A stretch of 43,554 nucleotides of DNA from an uncultured Methanomassiliicoccales archaeon (GTDB lineage: Archaea; Thermoplasmatota; Thermoplasmata; Methanomassiliicoccales; Methanomethylophilaceae), in contig CAKUXX010000013.1 in NCBI GenBank assembly GCA_934702355.1, forward strand, positions 1 through 43,554. The letters are read 5' to 3'. Shown here piece after piece: positions 7,640-15,988 of the stretch. The notes under the pieces are model-generated. The model worked only from the letters and a program-made list of their open reading frames with translations. It was not told the DNA's origin and ran no database searches. Within the stretch, counting starts at the first letter, position 1; the number at the start of each line of letters is the position of its first letter. Both the position numbers and the translations under genes were made by a program.

Positions 7640-8797
7640 ATGATCAGCAGAGACGAAGTTCTCGGCAACCTTGAGAAGTACAACCTCAAGGAAGCCAAGA
7701 TCGGTGTCGTCGCCTCCCACTCGGCGCTGGACACGTGCGACGGAGCTGTATCCGAAGGATTCAGGACCGTTGCCGTCTGTCAGCAGGGCAGGGATGCTAC
7801 GTTCTCCAAATATTTCAGAGCACAGAGGGATGCCCAGGGCAACATCATCCGCGGAGTGGTTGACGAGCCCGTCGTACTCGACAAGTTCAGCAGCATCCTG
7901 AAACCCGAGGTCCAGCAGAACCTCATGAACAACAACGTCCTGTTCGTACCCAACAGGTCCTTCGTCTCCTACTGCGGAATCGACGCAGTGGAGAACGATT
8001 TCGCCATGCCCATGGTCGGAAGCAGGAACCTCCTCCGCTCGGAGGAGAGGGGAGACGAGAGGGACTACTACTGGCTGCTCGAGCAGGCAGGCATGCCCTT
8101 CCCCAAGAAGGTCGAGAAGCCCGAGGACATCGACGGCCTGACCATCGTCAAGGTCCACCACAAAGTGAAGAAGCTCGAGAGGGGATTCTTCACCGCCAAG
8201 GACTACGACCAGTTCGTCGAGAAATCCAACGAGCTCATCGCACAGGGCGTCATCGAGGAGAACTTCCTCGAGCACGCCAGGATGGAGCAGTACATCATCG
8301 GCCCCGTGTTCAACCTTGACTTCTTCTACTCGCCTCTCGAGGAGAAGGGAGAGAAGATCGAGCTTCTCGGAGTCGACTGGAGGTTCGAGAGCTCCCTGGA
8401 CGGATACTGCAGGCTTCCCGGAAAACAGCAGGTCGAGCTCGAGAACGACGGAATCATCCCTGAGTACACCGTCTGCGGACACAACTCCGCCACTCTGAGG
8501 GAGTCCCTGCTCGACAAGGCATTCGCCCTCGCCGAGAAATACGTCGCGGCCACCAAGAAGTTCTACGACCCCGGAATCATCGGACCGTTCTGCCTTCAGA
8601 CCTGCGTCGACAAGGACCTGAACTTCTACATCTACGATGTCGCCCCCAGGATCGGAGGAGGAACCAACGTCCACATGTCCGTCGGTCACCCCTACGGAAA
8701 CACCCTGTGGAGACAGGAGATGTCCTCCGGAAGGAGACTCTCCATGGAGATCCGCAGGGCCATAGAGCAGGAGCGCATCGAGGAGATCATCACCTGA
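7640..8797 (+). CDS. purP: 5-formaminoimidazole-4-carboxamide ribonucleotide synthetase
   Basis: A 385-aa ATP-grasp enzyme of archaeal purine synthesis, converting AICAR + formate + ATP to FAICAR independently of folate. The N terminus fits PurP (IGVVASHSALDTCDGA, then FRTVAVCQ). Family stretches near the middle and end include PMVGSRNLLRSEER and YDVAPRIGGGTN, the latter in the metal/ATP site. The start at 7640 has SD GAGG 8 nt upstream, and a TATA-like GTTATATCC (7593-7601) sits upstream; the frame extends further 5' but into tRNA-Gln. The next gene starts 9 nt after the stop, so the two are probably co-transcribed. Confidence 0.92.
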   Translation: MISRDEVLGNLEKYNLKEAKIGVVASHSALDTCDGAVSEGFRTVAVCQQGRDATFSKYFRAQRDAQGNIIRGVVDEPVVLDKFSSILKPEVQQNLMNNNVLFVPNRSFVSYCGIDAVENDFAMPMVGSRNLLRSEERGDERDYYWLLEQAGMPFPKKVEKPEDIDGLTIVKVHHKVKKLERGFFTAKDYDQFVEKSNELIAQGVIEENFLEHARMEQYIIGPVFNLDFFYSPLEEKGEKIELLGVDWRFESSLDGYCRLPGKQQVELENDGIIPEYTVCGHNSATLRESLLDKAFALAEKYVAATKKFYDPGIIGPFCLQTCVDKDLNFYIYDVAPRIGGGTNVHMSVGHPYGNTLWRQEMSSGRRLSMEIRRAIEQERIEEIIT

Positions 8798-8806
8798 GGC
8801 GATCTG

Positions 8807-9412
8807 ATGAACATGAAGAAGATTGCCGTAGCGATCGTTGCGCTCTTCGCCATCGTCTGCATCCTGCCGGCTGCGGACGCCGCAGAGATCACCGACACAC
8901 CCAACGGCACTCAGAAATTCGACAACATGAAGGGCGGTGACATCAACTTCACCGTCAAGAGCAACAGCGTCTTCACCATGACCGTCACCGTCAATGACGG
9001 CGACAGGACCGTAGTTGTGAAGGATTTCGACATCGTCGTCGGAACGAACGCGATCTCGATCCACGTCAGCGATCCCTCGCCCGGTATGCACCAATACAGG
9101 GTTATATGCGAGCCCAAGGGAGAGTTCGATAATGACCTCAATGCGTTCTCTGTGACCGCTGATGTCAGCAAGAACGTCCTGTCCAACTGGGTGACCTACG
9201 CTGTGATCATCCTTGTCGTCATCGTCATCGCAGTCTTCGCATACCTGAAGATCCGCGACACCCCCAAGAACAAACCCGAGATGACCTTCGAAGAGCTCGA
9301 GGCTCAGAGGAAGGCCGAGATGGCCGAGAAAGGCCAGAAGAAACAGTCCAAGAGCACTGCCAAATCCACAGAGAGGCAGAAGTACTTGGCTAACAAAAAG
9401 AAGAAGGAGTGA
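8807..9412 (+). CDS. Unknown protein with signal peptide, extracellular beta domain and one TM helix
   Basis: The product is 201 aa and I do not recognise the family. Residues 1-25 are a classical signal peptide with a cleavage site after ADA. Residues 26-125 look like a single beta-sandwich (alternating polar/hydrophobic strands such as FTMTVTVNDG and TVVVKDFDIVV). Residues 129-147 are a TM helix. The cytosolic tail (148-201) is strongly charged and Lys-rich, ending in NKKKKE. Topology: outside N, inside C. It follows purP by 9 nt, apparently as a second operon gene, although a functional link to purine synthesis is not obvious. The tail could bind nucleic acid, ribosomes or phospholipid. 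Confidence 0.7.
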   Translation: MNMKKIAVAIVALFAIVCILPAADAAEITDTPNGTQKFDNMKGGDINFTVKSNSVFTMTVTVNDGDRTVVVKDFDIVVGTNAISIHVSDPSPGMHQYRVICEPKGEFDNDLNAFSVTADVSKNVLSNWVTYAVIILVVIVIAVFAYLKIRDTPKNKPEMTFEELEAQRKAEMAEKGQKKQSKSTAKSTERQKYLANKKKKE

Positions 9413-9421
9413 TCCTTCATC

Positions 9422-9455
9422 CCGGCGGGGGTTCGCCCCTGCCGGACACCTTTTT
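9422..9455 (+). terminator. Terminator hairpin plus T run
   Basis: A 10-bp stem with one G-T wobble (9422-9431 with 9436-9445) has a TTCG tetraloop, and TTTTT follows at 9451-9455. It resembles a bacterial intrinsic terminator and closes the purP operon. Confidence 0.75.
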
Positions 9456-9521
9456 ACAAATATTACTCACGTTGTACAGAAACATATTTGAATCATATCG
9501 GAAGAGACCTGGTCGGTATCA

Positions 9522-10718
9522 ATGGCTCTGAAGACCTGGCTTCCGTTAATAGGCATCACGATCTGCGTTTTCATCTTCAACATGTCCGAGTTCATGCCGA
9601 TCGGATTGCTCAGCGACATGGCGGCGGATTTCGGGATATCGGAGTCGAAGATAGGGCTGATCATATCCATCTACGCATGGGCTGTCGCGATACTGTCCCT
9701 CCCTCTGATACTCGTATTCAGGAAGATGGAGTACCGCAGACTGCTCCTGATGTGCGTGGTCCTGTTCGCCGCATTCCAGGTGATGTCCGGGATCTCCAAA
9801 AGCTACGGCATGCTGGTGATATCGCGTCTCGGTGTGGCCGTTGCGCATTCCATATTCTGGTCCATAGCCGCGGCACTTGCGGTCAGAGTGGTCCCTCAGG
9901 GAAGGCAGAAGCTTGCACTCAGCGCCGTGGCCACGGGAACATCCATCGCCATGATCATCGGACTTCCCCTGGGAAGAGTGATCGGATTGGCGCTGGGATG
10001 GAGGATGACGTTCATCACGATCGCGATAGCATCGATCATCGCCCTCATGCTGCTGGTGGCCTCGTTCCCCAAAGTGGAAAACCCCGGAACCTTCACTCTG
10101 AAGCGCCTTCCGGACATATTCTGCAACAAGGCGCTCGTGTGCATGTACATCGTCCTCGCATTCTATGTGACGGGATACTACACCGGATACAGCTACATCG
10201 AGCCGTTCCTGGCGCAGGCCGGGATGTCCGAGATCTTCATCACACTCATGCTCACGCTGTTCGGAATCGCGGGCATAGTCGGAAGCATACTCTTCACGAA
10301 ATTCTACGACCGCACCAGGTTCAAGTTCTTCCTGGCAGTGATGATCGGTACCGGCATATGCCTGCTCCTTCTCGAGCCTGCGACATCATCGCCCCTGACG
10401 ACCGCCGTCGTCTGCTCCGTCTGGGGACTGTGCGCCATGGCGTTCTGTGTGATAAGTCAGAACGAGACCATCAAAGCGGCCCCTCAGGATGCCGTGCCCA
10501 TCGCCATGTCCCTGTTCTCGGGGATATTCAACGTCGGGATAGCCATGGGATCCATCATCGGCGGAGCGGTCACGGACTCCCTATCTGTGAGCGACGTAGG
10601 TTATGTGGGGTCCGCATTCGTCCTGATATCCTGCGCGATATTGGCATTCGTGCTCATCGGATTGATAAAGAAAAGGGAATCCGAGATGGGAAAGGATGCC
10701 GGGGACGGCCCGGCATGA
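9522..10718 (+). CDS. MFS transporter, DHA1 / AraJ-SotB-like
   Basis: The product is a 398-aa integral membrane protein with 12 predicted TM helices. The opening (FNMSEFMPIGLLSDMAADFG) is typical of the AraJ/SotB/CmlA branch of DHA1 proton-coupled exporters. The loop after TM2 is short and basic (FRKMEYRR). The central cytosolic loop lies around residues 175-200. Substrate (sugar, drug or amino acid) cannot be told from sequence. Single-gene unit; a TATA-like ACATATTTG lies at 9481-9489 and there is no strong SD. The last codons form an 8-bp hairpin that ends on the stop codon, and the convergent GNAT gene ends 6 nt away. Confidence 0.85.
   Translation: MALKTWLPLIGITICVFIFNMSEFMPIGLLSDMAADFGISESKIGLIISIYAWAVAILSLPLILVFRKMEYRRLLLMCVVLFAAFQVMSGISKSYGMLVISRLGVAVAHSIFWSIAAALAVRVVPQGRQKLALSAVATGTSIAMIIGLPLGRVIGLALGWRMTFITIAIASIIALMLLVASFPKVENPGTFTLKRLPDIFCNKALVCMYIVLAFYVTGYYTGYSYIEPFLAQAGMSEIFITLMLTLFGIAGIVGSILFTKFYDRTRFKFFLAVMIGTGICLLLLEPATSSPLTTAVVCSVWGLCAMAFCVISQNETIKAAPQDAVPIAMSLFSGIFNVGIAMGSIIGGAVTDSLSVSDVGYVGSAFVLISCAILAFVLIGLIKKRESEMGKDAGDGPA
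10696..10716 (+). terminator. Hairpin embedded in the 3' end of the MFS gene
   Basis: A perfect 8-bp stem ATGCCGGG/CCCGGCAT (10696-10703, 10709-10716) with a GACGG loop reaches into the MFS stop codon. It lies between convergent genes spaced by 6 nt and could serve both strands. Confidence 0.4.
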
Positions 10719-10724
10719 ATGGTT

Positions 10725-11222
10725 TCAGAGTCTGAGATTGGGATCGTTCAGATCGAGGAGCGCGACCTCGCGCCTGTCCATGAAGAACCCGACCTTCTTG
10801 TAGAGAAGTATCGAAGACGCGTTGTCCGGCTGTATCATGGCATGGGCCACGCCTGCGCCCTGCTCCCTTCCGAGCCTGACGCATTCCCTCAGGAGCTTGT
10901 ACCCGACCATCTGACGGCGGAAGTACCTGTGGACGCCCATGTTCTCGATCCAGAGGAGGTTGTCCTCGTCAGCGATATGGTGGAGCATCTGGGCGAAGAT
11001 GAACCCTATTATCTCCCCGTCCTCCTCTGCGACGAGGCTGAGGCCGCTCTTCAGATAGGTCTGGAAATGGTTGGGGCTGCTGGCCCCGAGGTTGTCCTTC
11101 CACTCCTGGGGAAGGTCCTCCCATTTGTTCTCCAGCGTGGCCGCGAAGTACTCGCGTATGCAGGAGAGCTCCAGGTCGCGTACGGCCTCTATGTCCTTGA
11201 TCCTGACCGGACGCACTTCCAT
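10725..11222 (-). CDS. GNAT-family N-acetyltransferase
   Basis: The product is 165 aa, the size of one GNAT domain. It opens with VRPVRIKDIEAVRDLE, has the strand EIIGFIFAQ, the acetyl-CoA motif region (VHRYFRRQMVGYKLLRECVR) and the late motif MIQPDNASSILLYKKVGF common to RimI-like enzymes. The acyl-CoA loop RRQMVG is a variant of the canonical RxxGxG/A. It probably acetylates a protein N terminus or a small amine; the substrate is unknown. The start lies 2 nt after the argS stop, with a GAGGAG SD inside argS, so it is the third gene of prf1-argS-GNAT. Confidence 0.82.
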   Translation of the reverse strand: MEVRPVRIKDIEAVRDLELSCIREYFAATLENKWEDLPQEWKDNLGASSPNHFQTYLKSGLSLVAEEDGEIIGFIFAQMLHHIADEDNLLWIENMGVHRYFRRQMVGYKLLRECVRLGREQGAGVAHAMIQPDNASSILLYKKVGFFMDRREVALLDLNDPNLRL

Positions 11223-11224
11223 GC

Positions 11225-12988
11225 TCACATCTCCTCGGGGGCACCCATTCCGAGACAGTCCAGGACATCCGCCAGGACGGTGCGGGTGCATTCGACGAGG
11301 GTCAGCCTCGCATTCCTGCGGGGGCCCGCATCCAGAACGGACACCGCGGCATAGAACTGGTTGAAGGCGACGGCGAGCTCGTGACCGTATGCGGGGAGGA
11401 TGTTGATCCTCTTGCCGTCTCCGGCCTCCTTGAGCACCTCTCCGTAGCGTGCGAGCTTCTTGACCAGGTTGATCTCCATCTCGTCCGTGAGGTTGGACGG
11501 GTCGGTGTCGCGCTGGAAGTCCCCTGCCTTCCTCAGCATGCTGCATGCCCTTGCGTGCACATACTGGAGGTACGGACCGGAGTTGCCGTCGAAGTTCAGG
11601 GCCTCGCTCCATTTGAAGACGAACTGCTTCTCGGGCTGGACGCGGACGATGTTGTACCTGATCGCACCCGTACCGACGACGCGGGCGATGGCCCTCATCT
11701 TCTCCTCGGACATCTCTGCGTTCCTGGTCTCCATCCTCGACTTTATCTCATCGTATGCGTGGGCGACAGCCTCGTCGACGAGGTCGTCGAGATAGACCAC
11801 GACTCCCTTCCTCGTGGACATCTTGCCCTCTGGAAGCGAGACGAACGAATAGAACAGGGGTTCGGGCATCTTGTCGTAGCCCAAAATCTCCAGAGCGGAG
11901 CAGAGCTGCTTGGATCCGAGCTTCTGATCCTCTCCGAGGACGTCAATGACCTCGTCGGAGCGCTTGAACTTGTCTATGTGGTATGCGAGGTCGCGTGTGG
12001 TGTACAGGGTGGTGCCGTCGGAACGGGTGAACGTGAACTTGGTGTTCTTTCCCTGGATGCCGAAATCCTTCAGGTCGACGAACCATGCTCCGTCATCGGT
12101 CTGTCCGGCATATTCCGACTTCTTGAGCCTCTCGACGACGTCCCTTGCGGAACCATCTGCGATGAATCCGGACTCCCATGTGTACCTGTCCAGGACGACG
12201 TTGATGCTGGAGAGCGTCTCCCTGAGGCCTCCGAGCATGAGCTCTGCGGTCTGACGGACAGTGTCGATGACCTCATTGTCCCCTGCCTCGAACCTCCTGA
12301 GCATATCGGAGATCTGGGCCTGGACCTCGGGGTCGGACTCCATCCTGCGGTTGGCGATGCGGTATTTGGCTACGAGCCTGTGGTCGGGCTTGTCCCTCTC
12401 CTTCTCGTGGCCTGCGCTCTTGGCGTGTTCCTCCGCCTCCGCCTCGGCCTCCTCGTCGGTGACGTTGTTGACTCCCCATGTGAGGATGACGACCTGCTTT
12501 CCCACATCGTTGACGTAGTACTCCGTGGAGACGTCGTGTCCGCATCTCTTGAGGCATCTGGCCAGCGTGTCCCCGATGATGGGGTTCCTTGCCCTTCCCA
12601 CATGGATGGGTCCGGTGGGATTGGTCGATGTGTGCTCGACGTTGACCCTCTTGCCCGTGGGGGCGGCGTTGAAGCATCCGTCGGATGCTATGATGTCGTC
12701 CAGGACCCCTTTGACAAGGGCGGCTCCGTCCATGCAGAAGTTCAGATATCCGTTGCACGAAGAGACCGATGCGATGAGTCCGTCGGCCTTGATGGCCGCA
12801 GCGAGATCGTCTGCGATGGCCTGCGGTGCCTTCCTGAGGGCCTTCGACATGGTGAAGCACGGGACCGCGAGGTCGGCGGTGTCGACGGAGGGAAGCTCCA
12901 CGACGAAACCGACGTCTGCGCCCATTGCCGAAAGGGCCTCTGATACTTTGGAGCGGACCTGCTCCTCGAATTCTACCATTATTGACAT
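11225..12988 (-). CDS. argS: Arginyl-tRNA synthetase
   Basis: A 587-aa class I synthetase that attaches Arg to tRNA-Arg. The N-terminal Add domain (1-105) is followed by the HIGH-equivalent HVGR at 129-132, then a charged insertion (about 177-205), KMSTRKG at 389-395 and the C-terminal DALR anticodon-binding domain (YVHARACSMLRK). The start codon follows the prf1 stop by one base, with AAGGTGA as SD, indicating coupling. An ATG three codons later is a less likely alternative. Confidence 0.96.
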   Translation of the reverse strand: MSIMVEFEEQVRSKVSEALSAMGADVGFVVELPSVDTADLAVPCFTMSKALRKAPQAIADDLAAAIKADGLIASVSSCNGYLNFCMDGAALVKGVLDDIIASDGCFNAAPTGKRVNVEHTSTNPTGPIHVGRARNPIIGDTLARCLKRCGHDVSTEYYVNDVGKQVVILTWGVNNVTDEEAEAEAEEHAKSAGHEKERDKPDHRLVAKYRIANRRMESDPEVQAQISDMLRRFEAGDNEVIDTVRQTAELMLGGLRETLSSINVVLDRYTWESGFIADGSARDVVERLKKSEYAGQTDDGAWFVDLKDFGIQGKNTKFTFTRSDGTTLYTTRDLAYHIDKFKRSDEVIDVLGEDQKLGSKQLCSALEILGYDKMPEPLFYSFVSLPEGKMSTRKGVVVYLDDLVDEAVAHAYDEIKSRMETRNAEMSEEKMRAIARVVGTGAIRYNIVRVQPEKQFVFKWSEALNFDGNSGPYLQYVHARACSMLRKAGDFQRDTDPSNLTDEMEINLVKKLARYGEVLKEAGDGKRINILPAYGHELAVAFNQFYAAVSVLDAGPRRNARLTLVECTRTVLADVLDCLGMGAPEEM

Positions 12989-12989
12989 C

Positions 12990-14222
12990 TCAATTCACCT
13001 TGTATCTCAGAATAGCGGCGATTCCTCCGAATGCCTTCAGGAGCATGTCACCCTCCTCCGAATCGGGGGAGATGATCTGGACGCGCGTGTTGTAAGCATC
13101 CGCCCTGAGGAAGAAATCATCGATCAGGTCCTCGCACTTCACGACGGCGGCAGTGGCACCGCAATCGGGGCACTGGATGCGGTCGTCCTCATCCTTGACT
13201 GTGAGCTCATGGGTGTGACCGGAGGGACACTGGACGGTGACCCTCTTCTTGCTTATGGCCTCGGAGATGAGGAGCGTGTCGACTGCACCCATGTCGATGG
13301 CCTGACGGACCTCGTCCTCTCCGTAGCAGGAGAGTCCTCCGTCGGACTTCCTGATCTCCGCGAAGAGGCGCTGCATGAACTCCTTCTCCTTGGTGAGCTG
13401 CATGTCGGTGATGATGTTCTTGGCGTTCTCCACAAGCTCCCTGAGACCGGATTCATCCGTGTAGCCTGTGTCCACCAGAGGCGAGCACACCTTCTTCCTG
13501 AGTTCGTGATGGAGGTACTCCTCCTTGACGAAGAAATCCTTTGTCGCACCGGGACCTCCGACCAGGATTCCGAGAAGCTCGGGCCTGTCGAGGAAGACCT
13601 CGGTGGCGTTGTCCGCGACCTTCTTGAAGAACTCGTGGGCCGCGATCTCGATAAGCCTCTCGAAACGGACCGATGACTGACCTCCTTGGTGGTGCTTGCT
13701 CGGGACCAGGGAATCGAAGTGCTTCAGCACCTGGATCCTGCTGCCGCTGAGCAGACCGAGAGTGGCCTCGGACCTGTCGATGGTGATGAGACCGTAGCAT
13801 TTCTTGTCAAGCAGCATCGACTGGAGCGGCTCGGTGAAGAACGTCGAATCGCACCTGTAAAGGAACGCTGTGATGGGCTCGGGCGGGTTGATGACGTATT
13901 GGACCATCTTGGTCTGGTCGCCTGCGCGCGGAACCTCTCCGCAGAATATGACCACTCCGTTCGCCGGAGGGAACTTGTATGTTTTTAGTCGAGCTGCGAT
14001 GGAATCGATGGCGCTCGTGACATTCTTCATCGTCGTCTTCGACTTGATGTTGGATGCCTGAGACTGCTCATTCCTCAGATACGCCATGACATCGGAGATC
14101 TGCTTGTTCCCGGGGACGTACACGGAGATGAGCTCCGTTCCTCTGCCCCTGTAGTTTGTGATCTCCTGCATGTCCTTCTTGAAATCGTATCTGGCTTTGT
14201 CCTCTGAATTGGTTTCTCCCAT
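12990..14222 (-). CDS. prf1: Peptide chain release factor aRF1
   Basis: A 410-aa class I release factor that reads all stop codons at the ribosomal A site and triggers peptidyl-tRNA hydrolysis. NIKS (58-61) and YRCDSTF (123-129, the YxCxxxF motif) form the stop-codon-recognition region; the GGQ catalytic loop is at 181-183. A C-terminal zinc-binding segment (CPSGHTH ... CPDCG ... VVKC, about 335-375) is present. All key residues are standard, so no omission of a stop codon is evident from the motifs, which matters given the rarity of TAG here. First gene of prf1-argS-GNAT, divergent from pyrH. Confidence 0.96.
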   Translation of the reverse strand: MGETNSEDKARYDFKKDMQEITNYRGRGTELISVYVPGNKQISDVMAYLRNEQSQASNIKSKTTMKNVTSAIDSIAARLKTYKFPPANGVVIFCGEVPRAGDQTKMVQYVINPPEPITAFLYRCDSTFFTEPLQSMLLDKKCYGLITIDRSEATLGLLSGSRIQVLKHFDSLVPSKHHQGGQSSVRFERLIEIAAHEFFKKVADNATEVFLDRPELLGILVGGPGATKDFFVKEEYLHHELRKKVCSPLVDTGYTDESGLRELVENAKNIITDMQLTKEKEFMQRLFAEIRKSDGGLSCYGEDEVRQAIDMGAVDTLLISEAISKKRVTVQCPSGHTHELTVKDEDDRIQCPDCGATAAVVKCEDLIDDFFLRADAYNTRVQIISPDSEEGDMLLKAFGGIAAILRYKVN

Positions 14223-14238
14223 AAGACTTCACCAATGA

Positions 14239-14247
14239 TTTTATGTA
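14239..14247 (+). promoter_or_regulatory. TATA-like element in the prf1-pyrH divergent promoter
   Basis: TTTTATGTA lies about 30 bp before the proposed GTG start of pyrH and in the 51-nt gap between divergent starts. It implies a leaderless pyrH mRNA; the reverse strand also offers an AT-rich box for prf1. Confidence 0.4.
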
Positions 14248-14273
14248 AATTGGCCTGTTTATTAAACATATTG

Positions 14274-14966
14274 GTGTGTGATTCCACGGATAGCGTTGTC
14301 GTTTCCATTGGCGGGTCCATCCTGGTCCCCGGCAGCAATGACTCAGAATACATAGCCAGACTTGCCGAGATGCTCAAAGAGGTCTCGAAGGAAGTCCGTC
14401 TGGCGATCGTCTGCGGAGGCGGCAAGACAGCCCGCTACTACGCAGAGACCGGAAGGGAGCTGGGAGGCGACACATACCAGCTCGACATCCTCGGCATAGG
14501 CGCCACGAGACTGAACGCGCAGCTCCTGTCCCTGGCACTTGGGGACATGCCGGACAAGGTCCCCGAGACCGCGGCTGAAACGGCGGCCATGGCCGTTCCC
14601 GGAAAGATAGCCGTCATGGGCGGTACGGAACCGGGTCACACCACGGATGCCGTGGCCATGATGGTCGGCGCCAAGATGGATGCCGACAGGGTCGTGAACG
14701 CCACATCCGTCGATGCGGTCTACACCGACGACCCCCGCAAGAACCCCGATGCCGTGAGGATACCCGAGATGACCATCGGAAGGCTCGGAGAGATCGTCTA
14801 TAAAGAGCACGGAGCCTCGAAATCGAGTGTGTTCGATCCTCTCGGCGTGAAGATCGCCGCCGAGAAGAACATCGACATAATGATCGTCGACGGAAGGAAC
14901 ATCGATGAACTGAGGAATGCCATCCTCGGCAGGAAGTTCAACGGTACCTTCGTGAACTCCCACTGA
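14274..14966 (+). CDS. pyrH: UMP kinase, archaeal type
   Basis: An enzyme of about 230 aa of the amino-acid-kinase fold, phosphorylating UMP to UDP. VVVSIGGSILVPG near the N terminus is the Lys-free archaeal nucleotide loop. CGGGKTARYY and VMGGTEPGHTTDAVA are family motifs, and the segment VDAVYTDDPRKNPDA is typical of UMPK. The start is uncertain: an ATG at 14235 gives a 13-residue hydrophobic extension unlike the family, whereas GTG 14274 (or TTG 14271) puts the first strand at the usual distance and fits the TATA position. A hairpin follows the stop. Confidence 0.9.
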   Translation: MCDSTDSVVVSIGGSILVPGSNDSEYIARLAEMLKEVSKEVRLAIVCGGGKTARYYAETGRELGGDTYQLDILGIGATRLNAQLLSLALGDMPDKVPETAAETAAMAVPGKIAVMGGTEPGHTTDAVAMMVGAKMDADRVVNATSVDAVYTDDPRKNPDAVRIPEMTIGRLGEIVYKEHGASKSSVFDPLGVKIAAEKNIDIMIVDGRNIDELRNAILGRKFNGTFVNSH

Positions 14967-14974
14967 CGGTCCGA

Positions 14975-14994
14975 CGGGTCCCTCACGGGACCCG
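14975..14994. terminator. Hairpin between convergent pyrH and dtdA
   Basis: A perfect 8-bp stem CGGGTCCC/GGGACCCG has a 4-nt TCAC loop, 8 nt after the pyrH stop and 20 nt from the dtdA stop. It is symmetrical and could act on both transcripts. Confidence 0.6.
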
Positions 14995-15014
14995 CGGGCC
15001 TCGAATCCCTTATC

Positions 15015-15848
15015 TCATATCTTCTCGAAGTCCTTGGAGCCGGACACGGACAGTCCCTCCGACTGGACTATCTCCTTTATCCTGCGCTCCTCGGAGCCCT
15101 TCATCGATTTGCGGTGGATGTAGACGTGATCGGTCCCTGATGCCGCACATGCGTCGCGGACCATCTTCGCGATCTCCTCGTCATCCGATCCCTCCAACTG
15201 GTAATTGGGGATCATATGGCCCATGTTGACCTTGGAACCCAGTACGAGTTCGGTGAATCTCGGGGCATAATGCCCTCCCCCGATACCGACCACTGTGGGA
15301 TAATCATCGTTGGGAGTCATGTCCGTTATGACCTTGGCCAGGATGTCTGCGGAATGCTTGTCGCCCCAGTGCGTCTCCTCGCTTCCGATCTCGATGTAGA
15401 AAGTGGGCTTGTCCAGCCAAGGTCCGTGATGCGTGACCTCGAAACATATCTGCACGTCCGGAACGTCGTTGTATCTGACTATTAAACGCAGAGCATCGCT
15501 CATGAGCGCCGGCGAAGCCTTCACAAGCGTTCTCTCACGGCCTCCGAACTCGTTGTCCTTGTAGTTCCCGATGGGATGGACCGTCAGAGCGGGCTTTCCG
15601 CTCTTAGCGGAATGTTTGGACATCACAACGACCTCGTCCACGTCTATGCCGAAATCGGCGGCCTCCGCATCCAGATCGTCATGGTACACATGCATGTCCG
15701 GGATCGAGAGCATGTAGGTGTCATCCTTGACGGAGAAGACGGCATCTCTGGAGGAACCGAGCTCCTCCCAGCCGCCCATCGCCTTGAGTGATGCCCTCAT
15801 GTTGTACGAGGGGAGGTCGCATTCGCTGCATATCAGAAGACGGGACAT
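15015..15848 (-). CDS. dtdA: D-aminoacyl-tRNA deacylase, archaeal/plant type (DTD2)
   Basis: A 277-aa cytosolic enzyme that hydrolyses D-amino acids from mischarged tRNA. Family motifs are FEVTHHGPWLDKPTFYIEIG in the middle and GIGGGHYAPRFTE, which carry the conserved histidines thought to bind zinc or the substrate. The length matches the family. A TATA-like GATAATAG (about 15870-15877, minus strand) lies about 25 bp before the ATG, so the mRNA is probably leaderless. The inverted repeat GCGGGA/TCCCGC (15849-15854, 15866-15871) touches the start codon and might be an operator. Single-gene unit. Confidence 0.93.
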   Translation of the reverse strand: MSRLLICSECDLPSYNMRASLKAMGGWEELGSSRDAVFSVKDDTYMLSIPDMHVYHDDLDAEAADFGIDVDEVVVMSKHSAKSGKPALTVHPIGNYKDNEFGGRERTLVKASPALMSDALRLIVRYNDVPDVQICFEVTHHGPWLDKPTFYIEIGSEETHWGDKHSADILAKVITDMTPNDDYPTVVGIGGGHYAPRFTELVLGSKVNMGHMIPNYQLEGSDDEEIAKMVRDACAASGTDHVYIHRKSMKGSEERRIKEIVQSEGLSVSGSKDFEKI

Positions 15849-15947
15849 GCGGGACCGATTGCATATCCCGCTATTATCGGTTTTCCATTCCTCGGGATCC
15901 GAACCTTGATCTGAACGGCCCCGTACCGATGGGGTCCCGCTCTAAGG

Positions 15948-15973
15948 ATTATAATGCTAGAACTGCACAGTTC
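15948..15973 (+). promoter_or_regulatory. TATA box and palindromic operator candidate
   Basis: The TATA-like ATTATAATG (15948-15956) is followed at once by the perfect palindrome GAACTG-CA-CAGTTC (15960-15973), 15 nt before the ATG at 15989. The palindrome covers the expected initiation region, a classical place for a repressor site, in front of a wHTH regulator gene. Confidence 0.5.
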
Positions 15974-15988
15974 GGTTAAATCATCCCA

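Noticed and set aside
7634..9094. A 486-codon open frame on the minus strand opposite purP
   Set aside because: Low-complexity Asp/Val/Leu-rich translation with no motif; purP on the plus strand is unmistakable.
14235..14273. ATG start at 14235 for UMP kinase
   Set aside because: It adds a hydrophobic 13-residue leader not found in UMP kinases and overlaps the probable promoter; still possible, so noted.
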